This document shows positions 25,370 through 34,900 of a stretch of DNA of 60,578 bases, piece by piece. The stretch is from Verrucomicrobiia bacterium (lineage in GTDB: Bacteria > Verrucomicrobiota > Verrucomicrobiia > Limisphaerales > UBA11358), in NCBI GenBank assembly GCA_031290985.1, contig JARLJW010000075.1, positions 1 through 60,578 on the forward strand, given 5' to 3'. How positions within the stretch are numbered: position 1 is the first letter of the stretch; each line of letters begins with the position of its first letter. A program made the translations under genes and the position numbers. The notes under the pieces are model-generated. The model did not search any database. It was given only the letters and a program-made list of their open reading frames with translations, and had not been told where the DNA came from.

Positions 25370-26191
25370 ATGTGCCAAGAATGCGGATGCGGCGTCAGCG
25401 GCGGCGATGTGAAAATCGGCGGGCATTCCCCCGTTGACCACGGACATCACCACGCCCATGGCGATCACGGACATCCAGATCACGGACATGACCATGGCCA
25501 TTTGCACGGCACCAAAACCTTGGATTTAAATGTCTCCCTCATGGCGAAGAACGACCGTTTGGCCGAGCGTAATCGCGGCTTTTTCCACGCCAAAAAACTG
25601 CTCGTGCTGAACGTTGTTTCCTCGCCCGGCTCCGGCAAGACCACCTTCATCCGTGAAACCGCCGTGCAACTGGCCGGCAAATTGCGCGTGGGGGTGATCG
25701 TCGGTGATCTGGCCACGGACAACGACGCGGCGCGGTTGCGCGGCGCCGGCATTCCGGTCGTGCAGATCACCACCGGCACGGTTTGTCATCTGGACGCGGA
25801 CATGGTTTCCAAGGCGGCGGAGCAGCTCGACCTCGACCAACTCGACGTGCTGGTCATCGAAAACGTCGGCAACCTCGTCTGCCCGGCGGACTATGATCTC
25901 GGTGAAGATTTGCGCGTCGTGTTGCTCTCCACCACCGAGGGCGAGGACAAACCGCTCAAATACCCGCCCATGTTCCATTCCGCGCATGTCGCCATCGTGA
26001 CGAAAAGCGATCTGGCGAAGGCGGCCGGCTTTGATCGGGAAGTCGCGCTCGCCAATCTCAACCGGGTGAGCCACCACGCGGAGATTTTTGAACTGTCATC
26101 CAAGACGGGCAAGGGCATGAAGCCATGGCTGGATTATCTGGTGAATCTGCGTGCGCAAGGCGGCGTTCAGCCGGCCCATCATCATCACTGA
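25370..26191 (+). CDS. hypB: Nickel chaperone GTPase HypB
   Basis: 273 residues. HypB is the SIMIBI-class GTPase that inserts nickel into hydrogenase precursors with HypA. The N-terminal high-affinity metal site is seen as MCQECGCG; it is followed by a His/Asp/Gly-rich stretch (about residues 19-47), used for nickel storage in long HypB forms. The P loop is SSPGSGKTTFI; further GTPase motifs are GDLATDNDAARL, ENVGNLVCPA and VTKSDL (the NKxD position). The C-terminus is also His-rich (PAHHHH). It follows hypA after one base and ends by overlapping the convergent maturation protease gene by 7 bp. Confidence 0.96.
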   Translation: MCQECGCGVSGGDVKIGGHSPVDHGHHHAHGDHGHPDHGHDHGHLHGTKTLDLNVSLMAKNDRLAERNRGFFHAKKLLVLNVVSSPGSGKTTFIRETAVQLAGKLRVGVIVGDLATDNDAARLRGAGIPVVQITTGTVCHLDADMVSKAAEQLDLDQLDVLVIENVGNLVCPADYDLGEDLRVVLLSTTEGEDKPLKYPPMFHSAHVAIVTKSDLAKAAGFDREVALANLNRVSHHAEIFELSSKTGKGMKPWLDYLVNLRAQGGVQPAHHHH

Positions 26192-26634
26192 CCGTCAGCC
26201 GCCAGCTCGCGGATTTTTCCAATGGCGTCGTTCATCCCGCTCCGGGCTTCCGGCGTCAGCTCTTCGCTAAAATCCAGCTTCACGGCAGGAATCGTCAACC
26301 ACCATGCGCGGGGCGTGTGACCAAAAACATCCCGGGACAATGCCAGCATGGTGCGCGGGTCGGCGGCATGCGCCATGAGCTGGGTGGATGCGTTGGGTTC
26401 CAGCGGACGCAACTGGACATCCTTGGGCGCATCGACAGCGGCATCCACGAATACGACGGAATCCGCCTGGGAGATGGAGTCAGCGTGTTCGGGCGAAAGC
26501 TGCTGGCAGATGAGCGTGCGCACGCCGGAGAGGCGCAACGCGCCCACGGCCTCAGCCACGCGCGGGCCGACCCCGTCGTCGCCACGCAGCGTGTTGCCGT
26601 AACCGATGACCAGGATGTTTGGCTTTACTGACAT
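26185..26634 (-). CDS. hoxW: Hydrogenase maturation protease (HoxW-type)
   Basis: 149 residues of the HyaD/HycI family, which removes the C-terminal tail of the large subunit once nickel is in place. The conserved start of the fold is visible as ILVIGYGNTLRGDDGVGPRV, where the first Glu/Asp-type ligand position and the GNxLRxDDGxG motif bind nickel; DAAVDAP (about 66-72) provides the second acidic ligand region and a His (HAAD or FGHTPRAWWL) the third. It lies 41 bp downstream of hoxH on the same strand, the place expected for the HoxH-specific protease. The HoxW name rests on this context; the family is otherwise broad. Confidence 0.88.
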   Translation of the reverse strand: MSVKPNILVIGYGNTLRGDDGVGPRVAEAVGALRLSGVRTLICQQLSPEHADSISQADSVVFVDAAVDAPKDVQLRPLEPNASTQLMAHAADPRTMLALSRDVFGHTPRAWWLTIPAVKLDFSEELTPEARSGMNDAIGKIRELAADGQ

Positions 26635-26675
26635 GCTGCTTAAATCGTTGGTGACCCGGCCGCAGCGCTGCCAAC

Positions 26676-28100
26676 TCAGCCGCGCTTGGCTTCGTTCAGC
26701 ACCGCCCCGCCCGGGCCGATCAACTGCACATGCAACGGCATCTGTCCGACCGCGTGGGTGGAACAGCTCAGGCAGGGATCATAGCAACGGATGCCGTGTT
26801 CCACACGGTTGAGCAGCGGTTCGGGAATATCCTTCCCCTTGATATAGTGCCGCGCAATCTGGGCCACGGTCTGGTTCATCGCCAGGTTGTTCTGGCCGGT
26901 GGCCACAATGAGGTTGACCTTTTTCAACAGGCCGTTGCGGTCCACCGTGTAGTCGTGGAACAGCGTGCCGCGCGGGGCTTCACTGGCACCCACACCGCGC
27001 AAACTGTTGATGCCGGCATCGGCGCGGAGGTATTCACTGGAGAGCTCCGGGTCGTCCATGTAGCGCTCGACATATTCGATGCTCGCGAGAATTTCGATCA
27101 GCCGCGCGTAGTGATAGAGGAACGAGGAGGTGACCGCGCCACGGCCCAGCTTCTTGAACTTCTTCAGCTCCGCATCCGCCTTGGGCACGCCCATCTGCTC
27201 GCATACATTCAGGCGGGCCAGCGGGCCGACACGGTAGATGCCCTCGGGAAAACCGAGCGGCAGGTAATACGGCGACTTGAGATACGAGCTGTTCTGCACG
27301 GATTCGCCGATGAATTCCGCGTAGCGCGAAACCTCGATCTGGTCCGCGATGATGCTGCCGCTGCTGTCGGTGAAGCGGAGCTTGCCGCCGTGATGTTCCC
27401 ACGTGCCATCCGGGGCGACGAGGCTCATGAACAACGACTGGAAATTTCCGAAGATCTGGATCTCGCGCTGGTGCGTCTCCATTGTCTTCTGCCAAAGATC
27501 GAACGCGACCTGCGTGGTGGCATATGCCTCAGGCAGCCAGGCGCGGATCTTCTCGCGGCCTTCCTTCGAGAGCGCGCTGCGCACACCGCCGGGCACGGCC
27601 CAGGCGGGATGAATTTTTTTGTCACCGAGGATCTCGATGATTTCCTGGCCAAACTGGCGCAGACGGATGCCCGCACGGGCAAGTTCCTTGTTCGCCGCGA
27701 TCAGGCCGAAGACATTGCGCTGGGCCAGCGGGGAATCCCAGCCAAGCAGAAAGTCCGGCGCGCTCAAGTGGAAGAAGCTCAGCGCATGGCTCTGGATGAT
27801 CTGGCCGAGGTTCATCAGACGGCGAAGCTTGTCGGCGGCGGGCGGAATGTTCACGGCCATCAGCGCATCGCCGGCCTTGGCCGACGCCAGCGTGTGGCTG
27901 ACCGGGCAGATGCCGCAGATGCGCTGCGTGATGCCGGGCATCTCGCCAAACGGCCGCCCTTCGCAGAATTTCTCGAAGCCGCGGAACTCCACGACGTGGA
28001 ACTCCGCGTCCGTGACGTTGCCCGCGTCGTCCACAAAAATGCTGATCTTCGCGTGGCCCTCGATGCGGGTCACCGGATCAATGATGATGCGTTTTGACAT
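26676..28100 (-). CDS. hoxH: [NiFe] hydrogenase large subunit HoxH
   Basis: 474 residues from the ATG at 28100 ([16 protein letters not shown]); a TTG two codons earlier is less likely. It carries the Ni-Fe active site of the cytoplasmic bidirectional hydrogenase. The four nickel-binding cysteines are present: [10 protein letters not shown] (Cys62, Cys65, His69) near the N-terminus and DPCLSCSTH (Cys443, Cys446, His449) near the C-terminus. About 25 residues follow the last His (AVGQMPL...), the tail removed by the maturation protease, so the gene is an unprocessed functional precursor. Sequence and gene order place it in group 3d (HoxEFUYH). It follows hoxY after 2 bp. Confidence 0.96.
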   Translation of the reverse strand: MSKRIIIDPVTRIEGHAKISIFVDDAGNVTDAEFHVVEFRGFEKFCEGRPFGEMPGITQRICGICPVSHTLASAKAGDALMAVNIPPAADKLRRLMNLGQIIQSHALSFFHLSAPDFLLGWDSPLAQRNVFGLIAANKELARAGIRLRQFGQEIIEILGDKKIHPAWAVPGGVRSALSKEGREKIRAWLPEAYATTQVAFDLWQKTMETHQREIQIFGNFQSLFMSLVAPDGTWEHHGGKLRFTDSSGSIIADQIEVSRYAEFIGESVQNSSYLKSPYYLPLGFPEGIYRVGPLARLNVCEQMGVPKADAELKKFKKLGRGAVTSSFLYHYARLIEILASIEYVERYMDDPELSSEYLRADAGINSLRGVGASEAPRGTLFHDYTVDRNGLLKKVNLIVATGQNNLAMNQTVAQIARHYIKGKDIPEPLLNRVEHGIRCYDPCLSCSTHAVGQMPLHVQLIGPGGAVLNEAKRG

Positions 28101-28102
28101 AA

Positions 28103-28648
28103 TCAACCAAATTTAAGATTCGTGCCTTCGAGTTTCGGTTCGGTTCCGGCCAGCAACTGGGCGACCAGCGCCTTGATGCGCGCGGCCGGCGGCGGGCAGC
28201 CGGGTAAAAAATGTTCAACATAAACAACCTCATGCACCGGCAGCACCCGTTCCAACAGCGCCGGCACAATGCCGTCCTGCCTGGGTTTCACCGGGTTGAA
28301 CTGCGCGTTCTCGATGTAGGCGCGCTGCAAAACATTGTCGGCGTTGTCGATGCCAAACTGGTTGCGCATCGCGGGCACATTGCCGGTCACGGCACAATCG
28401 CCGAACGCAACAAGCACCTTCGAGCGGGCGCGGACCTTGTGGAGAATCTCCAGGTTGTCCACGTTGCAGACCGCGCCTTCGATGAGGCAGAGATCCACGT
28501 TTTCCGGGAACTCCTTTACATCCACGACGGGGCTGTAAACGAGGTCCACGGCATCGGCGAGGTCGATGAGAAACTCGTCGAGATCGAGGAATGACATGTG
28601 GCAGCCGGCGCAGCCGCCCAACCAGACTGTGGCGAGACGAATCTTCAT
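28103..28648 (-). CDS. hoxY: [NiFe] hydrogenase small subunit HoxY
   Basis: 181 residues from the ATG at 28648 ([20 protein letters not shown]); this start is chosen because the family begins just before the CxxC motif and any longer frame runs through hoxU. The four cysteines for the proximal [4Fe-4S] cluster are seen: GGCAGC (Cys13, Cys16), [11 protein letters not shown] and [10 protein letters not shown]. The short length, without medial and distal cluster domains, is normal for the soluble HoxY class. It passes electrons from HoxH to the HoxU/HoxF diaphorase. It starts 4 bp after the hoxU stop. Confidence 0.95.
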   Translation of the reverse strand: MKIRLATVWLGGCAGCHMSFLDLDEFLIDLADAVDLVYSPVVDVKEFPENVDLCLIEGAVCNVDNLEILHKVRARSKVLVAFGDCAVTGNVPAMRNQFGIDNADNVLQRAYIENAQFNPVKPRQDGIVPALLERVLPVHEVVYVEHFLPGCPPPAARIKALVAQLLAGTEPKLEGTNLKFG

Positions 28649-28652
28649 AAAT

Positions 28653-29375
28653 TTAATCGGTCGCAATCCATTGTTTCTTCTCGCGGGCGGTGACGATGAA
28701 CTCCAGCTTGCCGCGGTCGCGTTCCATCTCGCCCACGGTCGAGCCTTTGTGGAACAGCGCGCCGGTCGGGCACGACTGCACGCACTTGCCGCACGAGGTG
28801 CAGGACTCCGCCTCGCCCCACGGCTGGTTGAGGTCGGTGATGATCTGCGATTTGCCGCCCCGGCCGGAAACGTTCTTCGTGCCCGCGCCTTCGATGTGCC
28901 AGCACACCCGGACGCAGCGCGAGCAAAGCACGCAACGGTTGTGGTCCATCCCGAAAAGGTTGTGCGTGGTGTCCACCTTCCATTTCGGAAACGTGTATTC
29001 GTAACGGACGTGGTCCAGCCCCTGCGAATACGCCAGCGTCTGGAGTTCACAATGGCCGTTCGAGACACACACCGCGCAGACGTGGTTCCGCTCCGCGAAG
29101 AGCAGTTCCAAAATCATGCGGCGATATTTGCGCAGGCGTTCGCTGTCCGTCTTGATCTCCATGCCCTCGGCGACCTTGGTGGTGCACGCGGGCAGCAGCT
29201 TCGGGGTGCCGGTCACTTCAACGATGCACAGGCGGCACGCGCCCACATCGTAAACGCCTTCAAGGTGGCAAAGGGTCGGGATGACGATCCCGGCCTCGGT
29301 CGCCGCTTGCAAAACCGTCGCGCCTTCCTCGGCGCTGATCTGCTTGCCGTCAATGGTCAATGTCTTGGCAGCCAT
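28653..29375 (-). CDS. hoxU: Bidirectional hydrogenase diaphorase subunit HoxU
   Basis: 240 residues, homologous to the N-terminal part of NuoG. It carries the iron-sulfur relay between the hydrogenase dimer and HoxF. Seen motifs: a plant-type [2Fe-2S] ferredoxin domain ([19 protein letters not shown], then LPACTTKV, residues about 36-70); the HxxxCxxC-type site [14 protein letters not shown]; and two [4Fe-4S] ferredoxin motifs, [11 protein letters not shown] and [11 protein letters not shown]. The order matches cyanobacterial HoxU. It lies 12 bp after hoxF in the operon. Confidence 0.95.
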   Translation of the reverse strand: MAAKTLTIDGKQISAEEGATVLQAATEAGIVIPTLCHLEGVYDVGACRLCIVEVTGTPKLLPACTTKVAEGMEIKTDSERLRKYRRMILELLFAERNHVCAVCVSNGHCELQTLAYSQGLDHVRYEYTFPKWKVDTTHNLFGMDHNRCVLCSRCVRVCWHIEGAGTKNVSGRGGKSQIITDLNQPWGEAESCTSCGKCVQSCPTGALFHKGSTVGEMERDRGKLEFIVTAREKKQWIATD

Positions 29376-29387
29376 AAAAGTAATCGC

Positions 29388-31031
29388 TTATTTCGCCTGG
29401 GGTTTTGCCGCGCCGTTGCTGTGCGGACCAAACGGGTCCGGTTGCAGCAGCTCCTCGTATTCCTTCCGGAAAAATTTCAGCGTGCTCACCACCGGGTTCG
29501 GCGCCGTCTGCCCGAGGCCGCAGAGGCTCGTGTTCTTCACCATGTCGCAGAGTTCCTCCAGCTTCGCCAGGTCGCGGGCCGTCGCTTTGCGTTGCGTGAT
29601 CTTTTCCAGGAGGTTGAACATCTGCACCGTGCCCGCCCGGCACGGAATGCATTTGCCGCAGGATTCTTCCATGCAGAACTCCATGTAAAATTTGGCAATC
29701 TCCACCATGTTCGTGCTGTCATCCATCACGACCATGCCGCCGGAGCCCATGATGGACCCGAGTTTGGTGAGCGACTCATAATCCACCGGCGTGTCGAGAT
29801 AATCCGCCGGGATGCAGCCGCCCGAAGGCCCGCCGGTTTGCACGGACTTGACCTGTCGCCCGTCCGGCGCGCCGCCGCCCATTTCCATGACGATCTGCCG
29901 CAGCGGAATGCCCATCGGCACCTCAATGAGCCCGTTGTTCTTGATCTTGCCCGTCAGCGCAAACACTTTCGTGCCCTTGCTCTTTTCCGTGCCGATGCCG
30001 GCATACCACGCCCCGCCGCGGTTGATGATGGCGGAGATGTTGGCAAACGTTTCGACGTTGTTGATGAGCGTCGGGCAGCCCCACAACCCGCTGGCCGCCG
30101 GGAACGGCGGACGCGGACGCGGTGTGCCGCGCTTGCCTTCGACGGAGGCCATCAGCGCCGTTTCTTCACCGCACACAAAGGCGCCGGCGCCGATGCGGAT
30201 GTCCACGTTGAAATTGAACGGTGTTTCAAAAACGCCCGCGCCGAGCAGGCCCAGTTGTTTTGCCTGTTTGATGGCGATCTGCAAACGCGAGATGGCCAGC
30301 GGATATTCCGCGCGTACATACAGATAGCCTTGATCCGCCCCCACGGCGTACGCGGCGATCGCCATGCCTTCGAGCACCAGGTGCGGATCACTCTCCAGCA
30401 CGCTCCGGTCCATAAAGGCACCGGGGTCGCCTTCATCGCCGTTGCAGACAATATATTTTTTCGCGCCCGGTGACTTGGCCACGGTGCCCCATTTGAGCCC
30501 GGTCGGAAATCCCGCGCCGCCGCGGCCGCGCAATCCGCTCTTGGTGATCTCCTCGACAACCTGCGCCGGCTGTAATTCCGTCAGCGAGTGATGCAATGCC
30601 TTGTAACCGCCAATGGCGATATAATCTTCGATGCGCTCCGGATCGATGATGCCGCCATTCGCGCGCACAATGTGCATCTGCTTGGCGAAAAACGGATGTT
30701 TCGGGTCGCCGCGCTGCACCTTGCATTCGCCGCCCTTCAACGCCGCGATGATCGCCGGCGCATCCTCGGGCTTCACAAATTCCCACAAGCCATGCTGGCC
30801 GTTTTCATCCACGCCAACCAGCGGGCCCTGGCCGCAAAAGCCCATGCAGCCGACGCGGCGCACTTCGACATCCGCGTCCAAGCCCTGCGCTTTGGCCTCG
30901 GCTTCCAGGTTCTTTTTGATCACGTCCGCCTGCGAGGACATGCAGCCCGCCGACATGCAGGTGCGGACAATAATCTTCTTCCGGGAACTCCTGTGTTTCT
31001 CGGCAATCGCATTGAGGTCGTCCAATTGCAT
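29388..31031 (-). CDS. hoxF: NADH-binding diaphorase subunit HoxF
   Basis: 547 residues, homologous to NuoF with an N-terminal thioredoxin-like [2Fe-2S] extension. It binds FMN and NAD(H) and exchanges electrons between the iron-sulfur chain and NAD. Domains in order: CMSAGCMSS and RRVGCMGFCGQGP (residues 24-85, [2Fe-2S]); the NADH site GLRGRGGAGFPTGLKW (about 167-182); the FMN site NGDEGDPGAFMDRSV; the SLBB domain; and the [4Fe-4S] motif ESCGKCIPCRAGTVQM with the fourth Cys in TSLCGLGQ. All expected residues are present. It starts 3 bp after the hoxE stop. Confidence 0.96.
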   Translation of the reverse strand: MQLDDLNAIAEKHRSSRKKIIVRTCMSAGCMSSQADVIKKNLEAEAKAQGLDADVEVRRVGCMGFCGQGPLVGVDENGQHGLWEFVKPEDAPAIIAALKGGECKVQRGDPKHPFFAKQMHIVRANGGIIDPERIEDYIAIGGYKALHHSLTELQPAQVVEEITKSGLRGRGGAGFPTGLKWGTVAKSPGAKKYIVCNGDEGDPGAFMDRSVLESDPHLVLEGMAIAAYAVGADQGYLYVRAEYPLAISRLQIAIKQAKQLGLLGAGVFETPFNFNVDIRIGAGAFVCGEETALMASVEGKRGTPRPRPPFPAASGLWGCPTLINNVETFANISAIINRGGAWYAGIGTEKSKGTKVFALTGKIKNNGLIEVPMGIPLRQIVMEMGGGAPDGRQVKSVQTGGPSGGCIPADYLDTPVDYESLTKLGSIMGSGGMVVMDDSTNMVEIAKFYMEFCMEESCGKCIPCRAGTVQMFNLLEKITQRKATARDLAKLEELCDMVKNTSLCGLGQTAPNPVVSTLKFFRKEYEELLQPDPFGPHSNGAAKPQAK

Positions 31032-31034
31032 AAT

Positions 31035-31556
31035 TCAAGTCCAGCTTTTGATCTTTTCCAGGGCCATTTCCGGGGTTTGCTTGGGGGCGACATGGCCGTC
31101 GTAAGTGATCGCCGGGGCGATGCCGCACGCGCCGATGCAGCGCGCCGTGAGCAGTGAAACTTTCCCATCCGGCGTGGTTTCGCCGGACTTGATCTTCAGC
31201 TTCTCCTGCATGGCGGCCATGATCTTGTCCGCGCCCTTCACGTAGCAGGCCGTGCCCAGGCAGATCACGCAGGTATGTTCGCCCTGCGGCTTGAGGTTGA
31301 AGAAATGGTAAAATGTGGCGACGCCATACACCCGGCTCGGCGGCAGCTTGAGCTTGTACGACACGAACAGCAGCAGGTCATCCTCCAGATAGCCGAACAA
31401 TTCCTGCGCCTTGTGGAGCACCTCGATCAGCGCATCCTGGCGGAATTGATTCTTCTTCATGTGCACTTCAAGGATCTTGAAGCGCTTGTCCCCGCTGGCA
31501 TGTTCCAGCACGGCCTTTAACCGGCTCGGCTTCTTCTGGGTCATCGTGGCGATCAT
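31035..31556 (-). CDS. hoxE: Bidirectional hydrogenase subunit HoxE
   Basis: 173 residues, a NuoE-like [2Fe-2S] protein, the first gene of the leftward hoxEFUYH operon. The cluster ligands are visible as CLGTACYVKGAD (two Cys) and ARCIGACGIAPA (two Cys). An ATG at 31556 is taken; a second at 31544 (MTQKK) is possible. HoxE is found in the five-subunit HoxEFUYH form and is thought to connect to other electron carriers or membranes. Its upstream region holds a 10-bp inverted repeat close to the start. Confidence 0.95.
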   Translation of the reverse strand: MIATMTQKKPSRLKAVLEHASGDKRFKILEVHMKKNQFRQDALIEVLHKAQELFGYLEDDLLLFVSYKLKLPPSRVYGVATFYHFFNLKPQGEHTCVICLGTACYVKGADKIMAAMQEKLKIKSGETTPDGKVSLLTARCIGACGIAPAITYDGHVAPKQTPEMALEKIKSWT

Positions 31557-31583
31557 GGCGGCGCTATTTTTCGCTGTTATTCA

Positions 31584-31610
31584 TTTTTGCTTTAATTAGA
31601 AAAGCAAAAA
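31584..31610. promoter_or_regulatory. Inverted repeat upstream of the hox operon
   Basis: TTTTTGCTTT (31584-31593) and AAAGCAAAAA (31601-31610) form a perfect 10-bp palindrome around a 7-bp spacer. It begins 27 bp upstream of the hoxE ATG, in A+T-rich DNA that stands out from the surroundings. It could be an operator or a 5' leader hairpin. No factor can be named. Confidence 0.55.
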
Positions 31611-31794
31611 CAAGATTAAGTGTTTCTGTAAATATCTAATCAAGACCGTAGCCGTGCCGGCGAAAGCGTTCTCCACGAGTTTTGGGTTTAGTTCCTCCTA
31701 TTTTGCGAATCGCTTTGCCGCCATCTGCCAAAACAAATTGAAACAGCACGGCGGAATACCGGGGTCAAAGGCGTGCGCAGCCAATAAAAGCGAG

Positions 31795-31831
31795 GCGCCG
31801 GTGCCTTTCCAGATTGGAAAAACACCGGCGC
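31795..31831 (-). terminator. Terminator-like hairpin after the autotransporter-repeat gene
   Basis: A perfect 9-bp stem, GCGCCGGTG / CACCGGCGC, with a 19-base loop. On the minus strand it is followed after four bases by CTTTTATT. It lies about 80 bp past the stop of the gene ending at 31912. Confidence 0.55.
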
Positions 31832-31911
31832 GGCCTGATCAAGGCGGGCCATTCATCATGACCCATCCGTTGGCAGATTAAGCTGCTTTGTTCAGCTAAT
31901 GCGAACGCGCA

Positions 31912-34900
31912 TCAAGGAACGCGGATCAGATAGTAGCCTTGCGGCGCGCCGGGACTCACCGTGTTCGTGATGCTGAAGGTTCCCGCCGAGAAGGTATTCG
32001 TTGGCAACACGGTCCAGTTCGCCAACGGCAGCATGAGGTTGGTGGTCGTGAGGACGTTGTACTGCTCGCCAGCCAGGCTGTTGGTGCCGTTGATGACCAG
32101 ATTCGAACCGGAGAAGCTGATGCTCGTGATGCCGGGCTGCGGTACCACGCCCGACACCACGGCGAGCACGCCGCTGGTCAGGTTGTTGGTGTCCCAAGCG
32201 AGCCCGGCTCCAGGGGTCGCCGGGGTGATGCTGGTGAAGGTGCCGCTGTACGTGGCGGCGTTAAAAAGGTGGAAGCTGTTGCCAATGGCGAACGACGAGC
32301 CGGAAATGTTCGTCACCGTCAAGGTGCCGCCGAGCGTGAGAGAGGAACCATTGACGACATTGATCACGTCGCTTGCGCTTCCGGCCGGGTTGAGTTTCAT
32401 CAACGCGTTGCCCAGCAGCGTCACGTTATTGGAACACGTCAACGCGCCGGTCGCGCTGGAGTTGGTGCCGGCGGAGAGGGTTGCGCCCGCGCCGACCACC
32501 AGCGCACCGTTGACATAGCCATTGCCTTGCAGCGTCTGGCCGCCGGCCAGATTCAACGTCGGGTCACTGCGCAGTGATACATCCAGTCCCGCACTGGCGC
32601 CGATGACGATTTTTGAACTGCTGAAGATGGCGCCATCTCCACCGGCCGGGTTGTTGATCAAGTTCAGCTTGCCAGAGTTGATGAGCGTGCTGCCAGTGTA
32701 GGTATTGGTGGAAGACATCTGCAACGGCAGCGTGCCGTTCAAAATCAAATTGCCCGGACCGCTGATGACGCCGCTGACGAGCAGCCATGGCGAGGTGCCG
32801 CCAGTCACGTTGATGGTGGCGTTGCCGGACAACACCACGCTGCCGCCGAGGGCGTTGTCACCAGCGTCGCTCAAGAACGTCGAGCCATCGTTAAGCGCGA
32901 CCGTCCGGTACAACGGGTAAGCCGAACCGAGCGTGTTCACTTCAAACAGGGCGCCGCTTTCCACGGTGACGGAGTGGCTCGTGTCCCCGAACCAGCTCCC
33001 GCTGTTCTGGGATGTGCCCGGCAGTTGCAGCCCAAAATTCCCGCCTTGAACATCGATGTCCCCGATGCTCTGGTCGATGGTGCAGGTGACCAAGGCGACC
33101 AGGTTCGAACCTTTCTTGACGAGGTTGTAGGTGTTGCCATCAGCGGAGGTCAACTGGGCATTGTTCGCGCCGTTCACGCGGAGGTCCCAGCGGCCCGTGC
33201 CACCGATGGTGGCGTTGCCGGCGAGCTTGACGATGTTGAGCGCATGGATCTGGTCCGCGCCGCTGTTGACGAGCGCACCGTTGCTGCCGACGCCCGGACC
33301 GGCGATGGTGACCGGAACTCCACCCAGACCCGCACCGTTCAAATCCAGCGTGCCGCCATTGCCCACCAGAACGGAACCTCCGCCGAAGGCGTTGTTGTTG
33401 CCGACGCGCAACGTGCCGCCTTGGACCGAGACCGTGCCGGAAAAACCGCCATTACCGCCATTGAGAGCCAGCGTGCTGCTGCCCAGCTTGACAAGGGTGC
33501 CATTGCCGCCGATCTGCCCCGGTCCGGCGATCGCATAATTATGGGTGCTGGAATTGTTCGTGATGACCAGCGGCGAGACGGTCACACCTGCGGGTATGGT
33601 AATGTTAGTCACCACTCCGGACACTGAATCGTCCAGCAACACGGCGTCCCCGGCATAGAACACATCCTGCGCGCTCGTGGCTAGGTTAAGCCAGTTGCTG
33701 GTCGTGCCCGCGTCCCAAAGAGCGCTGGCAGTGGAATCCCATTTCAGGTTCGCACCGGAACCGGTCAGCGTCACCGTGACCGGGCTGGTGCCCTGGTTCA
33801 AGGTTGCGCCCAGATGCCCGGCGGTCACTGCGGAATTGAAACTTCCGTTCTGGTTGCCCGTGAAATTGATCAGCGTGTAAGTGTTTCCCGCTTGCGGCAC
33901 CCCACTGATATTCAGCGCGATGGTGTTGTTGTTGACGTCGAGGTCGCCGGTGATGGCGAGCAGATCGTTGACCCCGTTGCCGACGGTGCTGTCAGTCGCA
34001 TTCAAATCAAACGCCAACGTGGCCCCGGGTGACAAGGTCGTTGTTCCGCCCGAAGTGAAAGTCGTCGGCGTCGCGGTCGCGGCGCTGGGCTGGATAAGGC
34101 CGGCGGCATTGATGAGACCGGCATTGGTTCCGGAACCGCCGATGGTGGTGCCCGGCGCATTGGTCAGGGTGCCGGAAAGAACACCGTTGAGCACCATGGT
34201 GCCGTTAACGACTACTGCCGTGCCGCTGAAGTCATTCGAGGCAAGCACCGTCAAAACCGAGCTGCCGTTCTTGGTGAACGTGCCGCTGCCGGAAATTGTG
34301 TTCGGCAACGTAACATTCCCTGACCGGTTGATGACCAGGTTGCCGTTGTCGAGCACATTGCCCGTCGTCGGGAGGTTGCCACTGGTGCCGCCGTTGCCGA
34401 ATTGCACCGTGCCGGCATTGATGGTGATGCCGCCCGCAAAGCTGTTGCCGGAATTGGTGAACAAAAGCGTGCCATTGCCGTGCTTCGTCAGGCTCCCGGC
34501 CCCGCCGACGCCTGCCCCGGAAAACGCGTAGGGCAGCGCATTGTTGCTGACCGTCATGCCCGCCGGTGAACGCACCGCCGTCAGGTTGACTGCGGTCGGT
34601 CCGGTGGCGGTGTCATCGAAAAGCACGGCGGCTCCGTCAAAATAGGCCACCGACGAGGCTCCGTTGAACCAGTCGCCACTGGAGGTGTCCCAATTGGCAC
34701 CCACCGCGCCTTTCCATTCGAGCGTGCTGATGTTCGTGGGACCGCTGGTCAGCACGAGATCGATTGAGAGGTTTGCAGTGTTGTTGGAAATATAACCCTG
34801 ATAGGTGCCCGGCAGATTGCTGACGCCCATGTTGAATCCGCCGCCACCGATGCCACCGGTATAGGCGATGAGCGGGATTTGCGTGGGATACGTAATGACG

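Larger units (their letters stand above)
31557..31911. other. Non-coding region between the hox operon and the autotransporter-repeat gene
   Basis: 355 bp with no gene. It holds the putative hox promoter (A+T-rich, 31557-31650), the inverted repeat at 31584-31610 and a terminator-like hairpin at 31795-31831. Confidence 0.6.

Noticed and set aside
26730..28097. 455-residue open frame on the plus strand
   Set aside because: Antisense shadow of hoxH.
28566..30473. 635-residue open frame on the plus strand
   Set aside because: Antisense shadow of hoxU and hoxF, which have full domain evidence.
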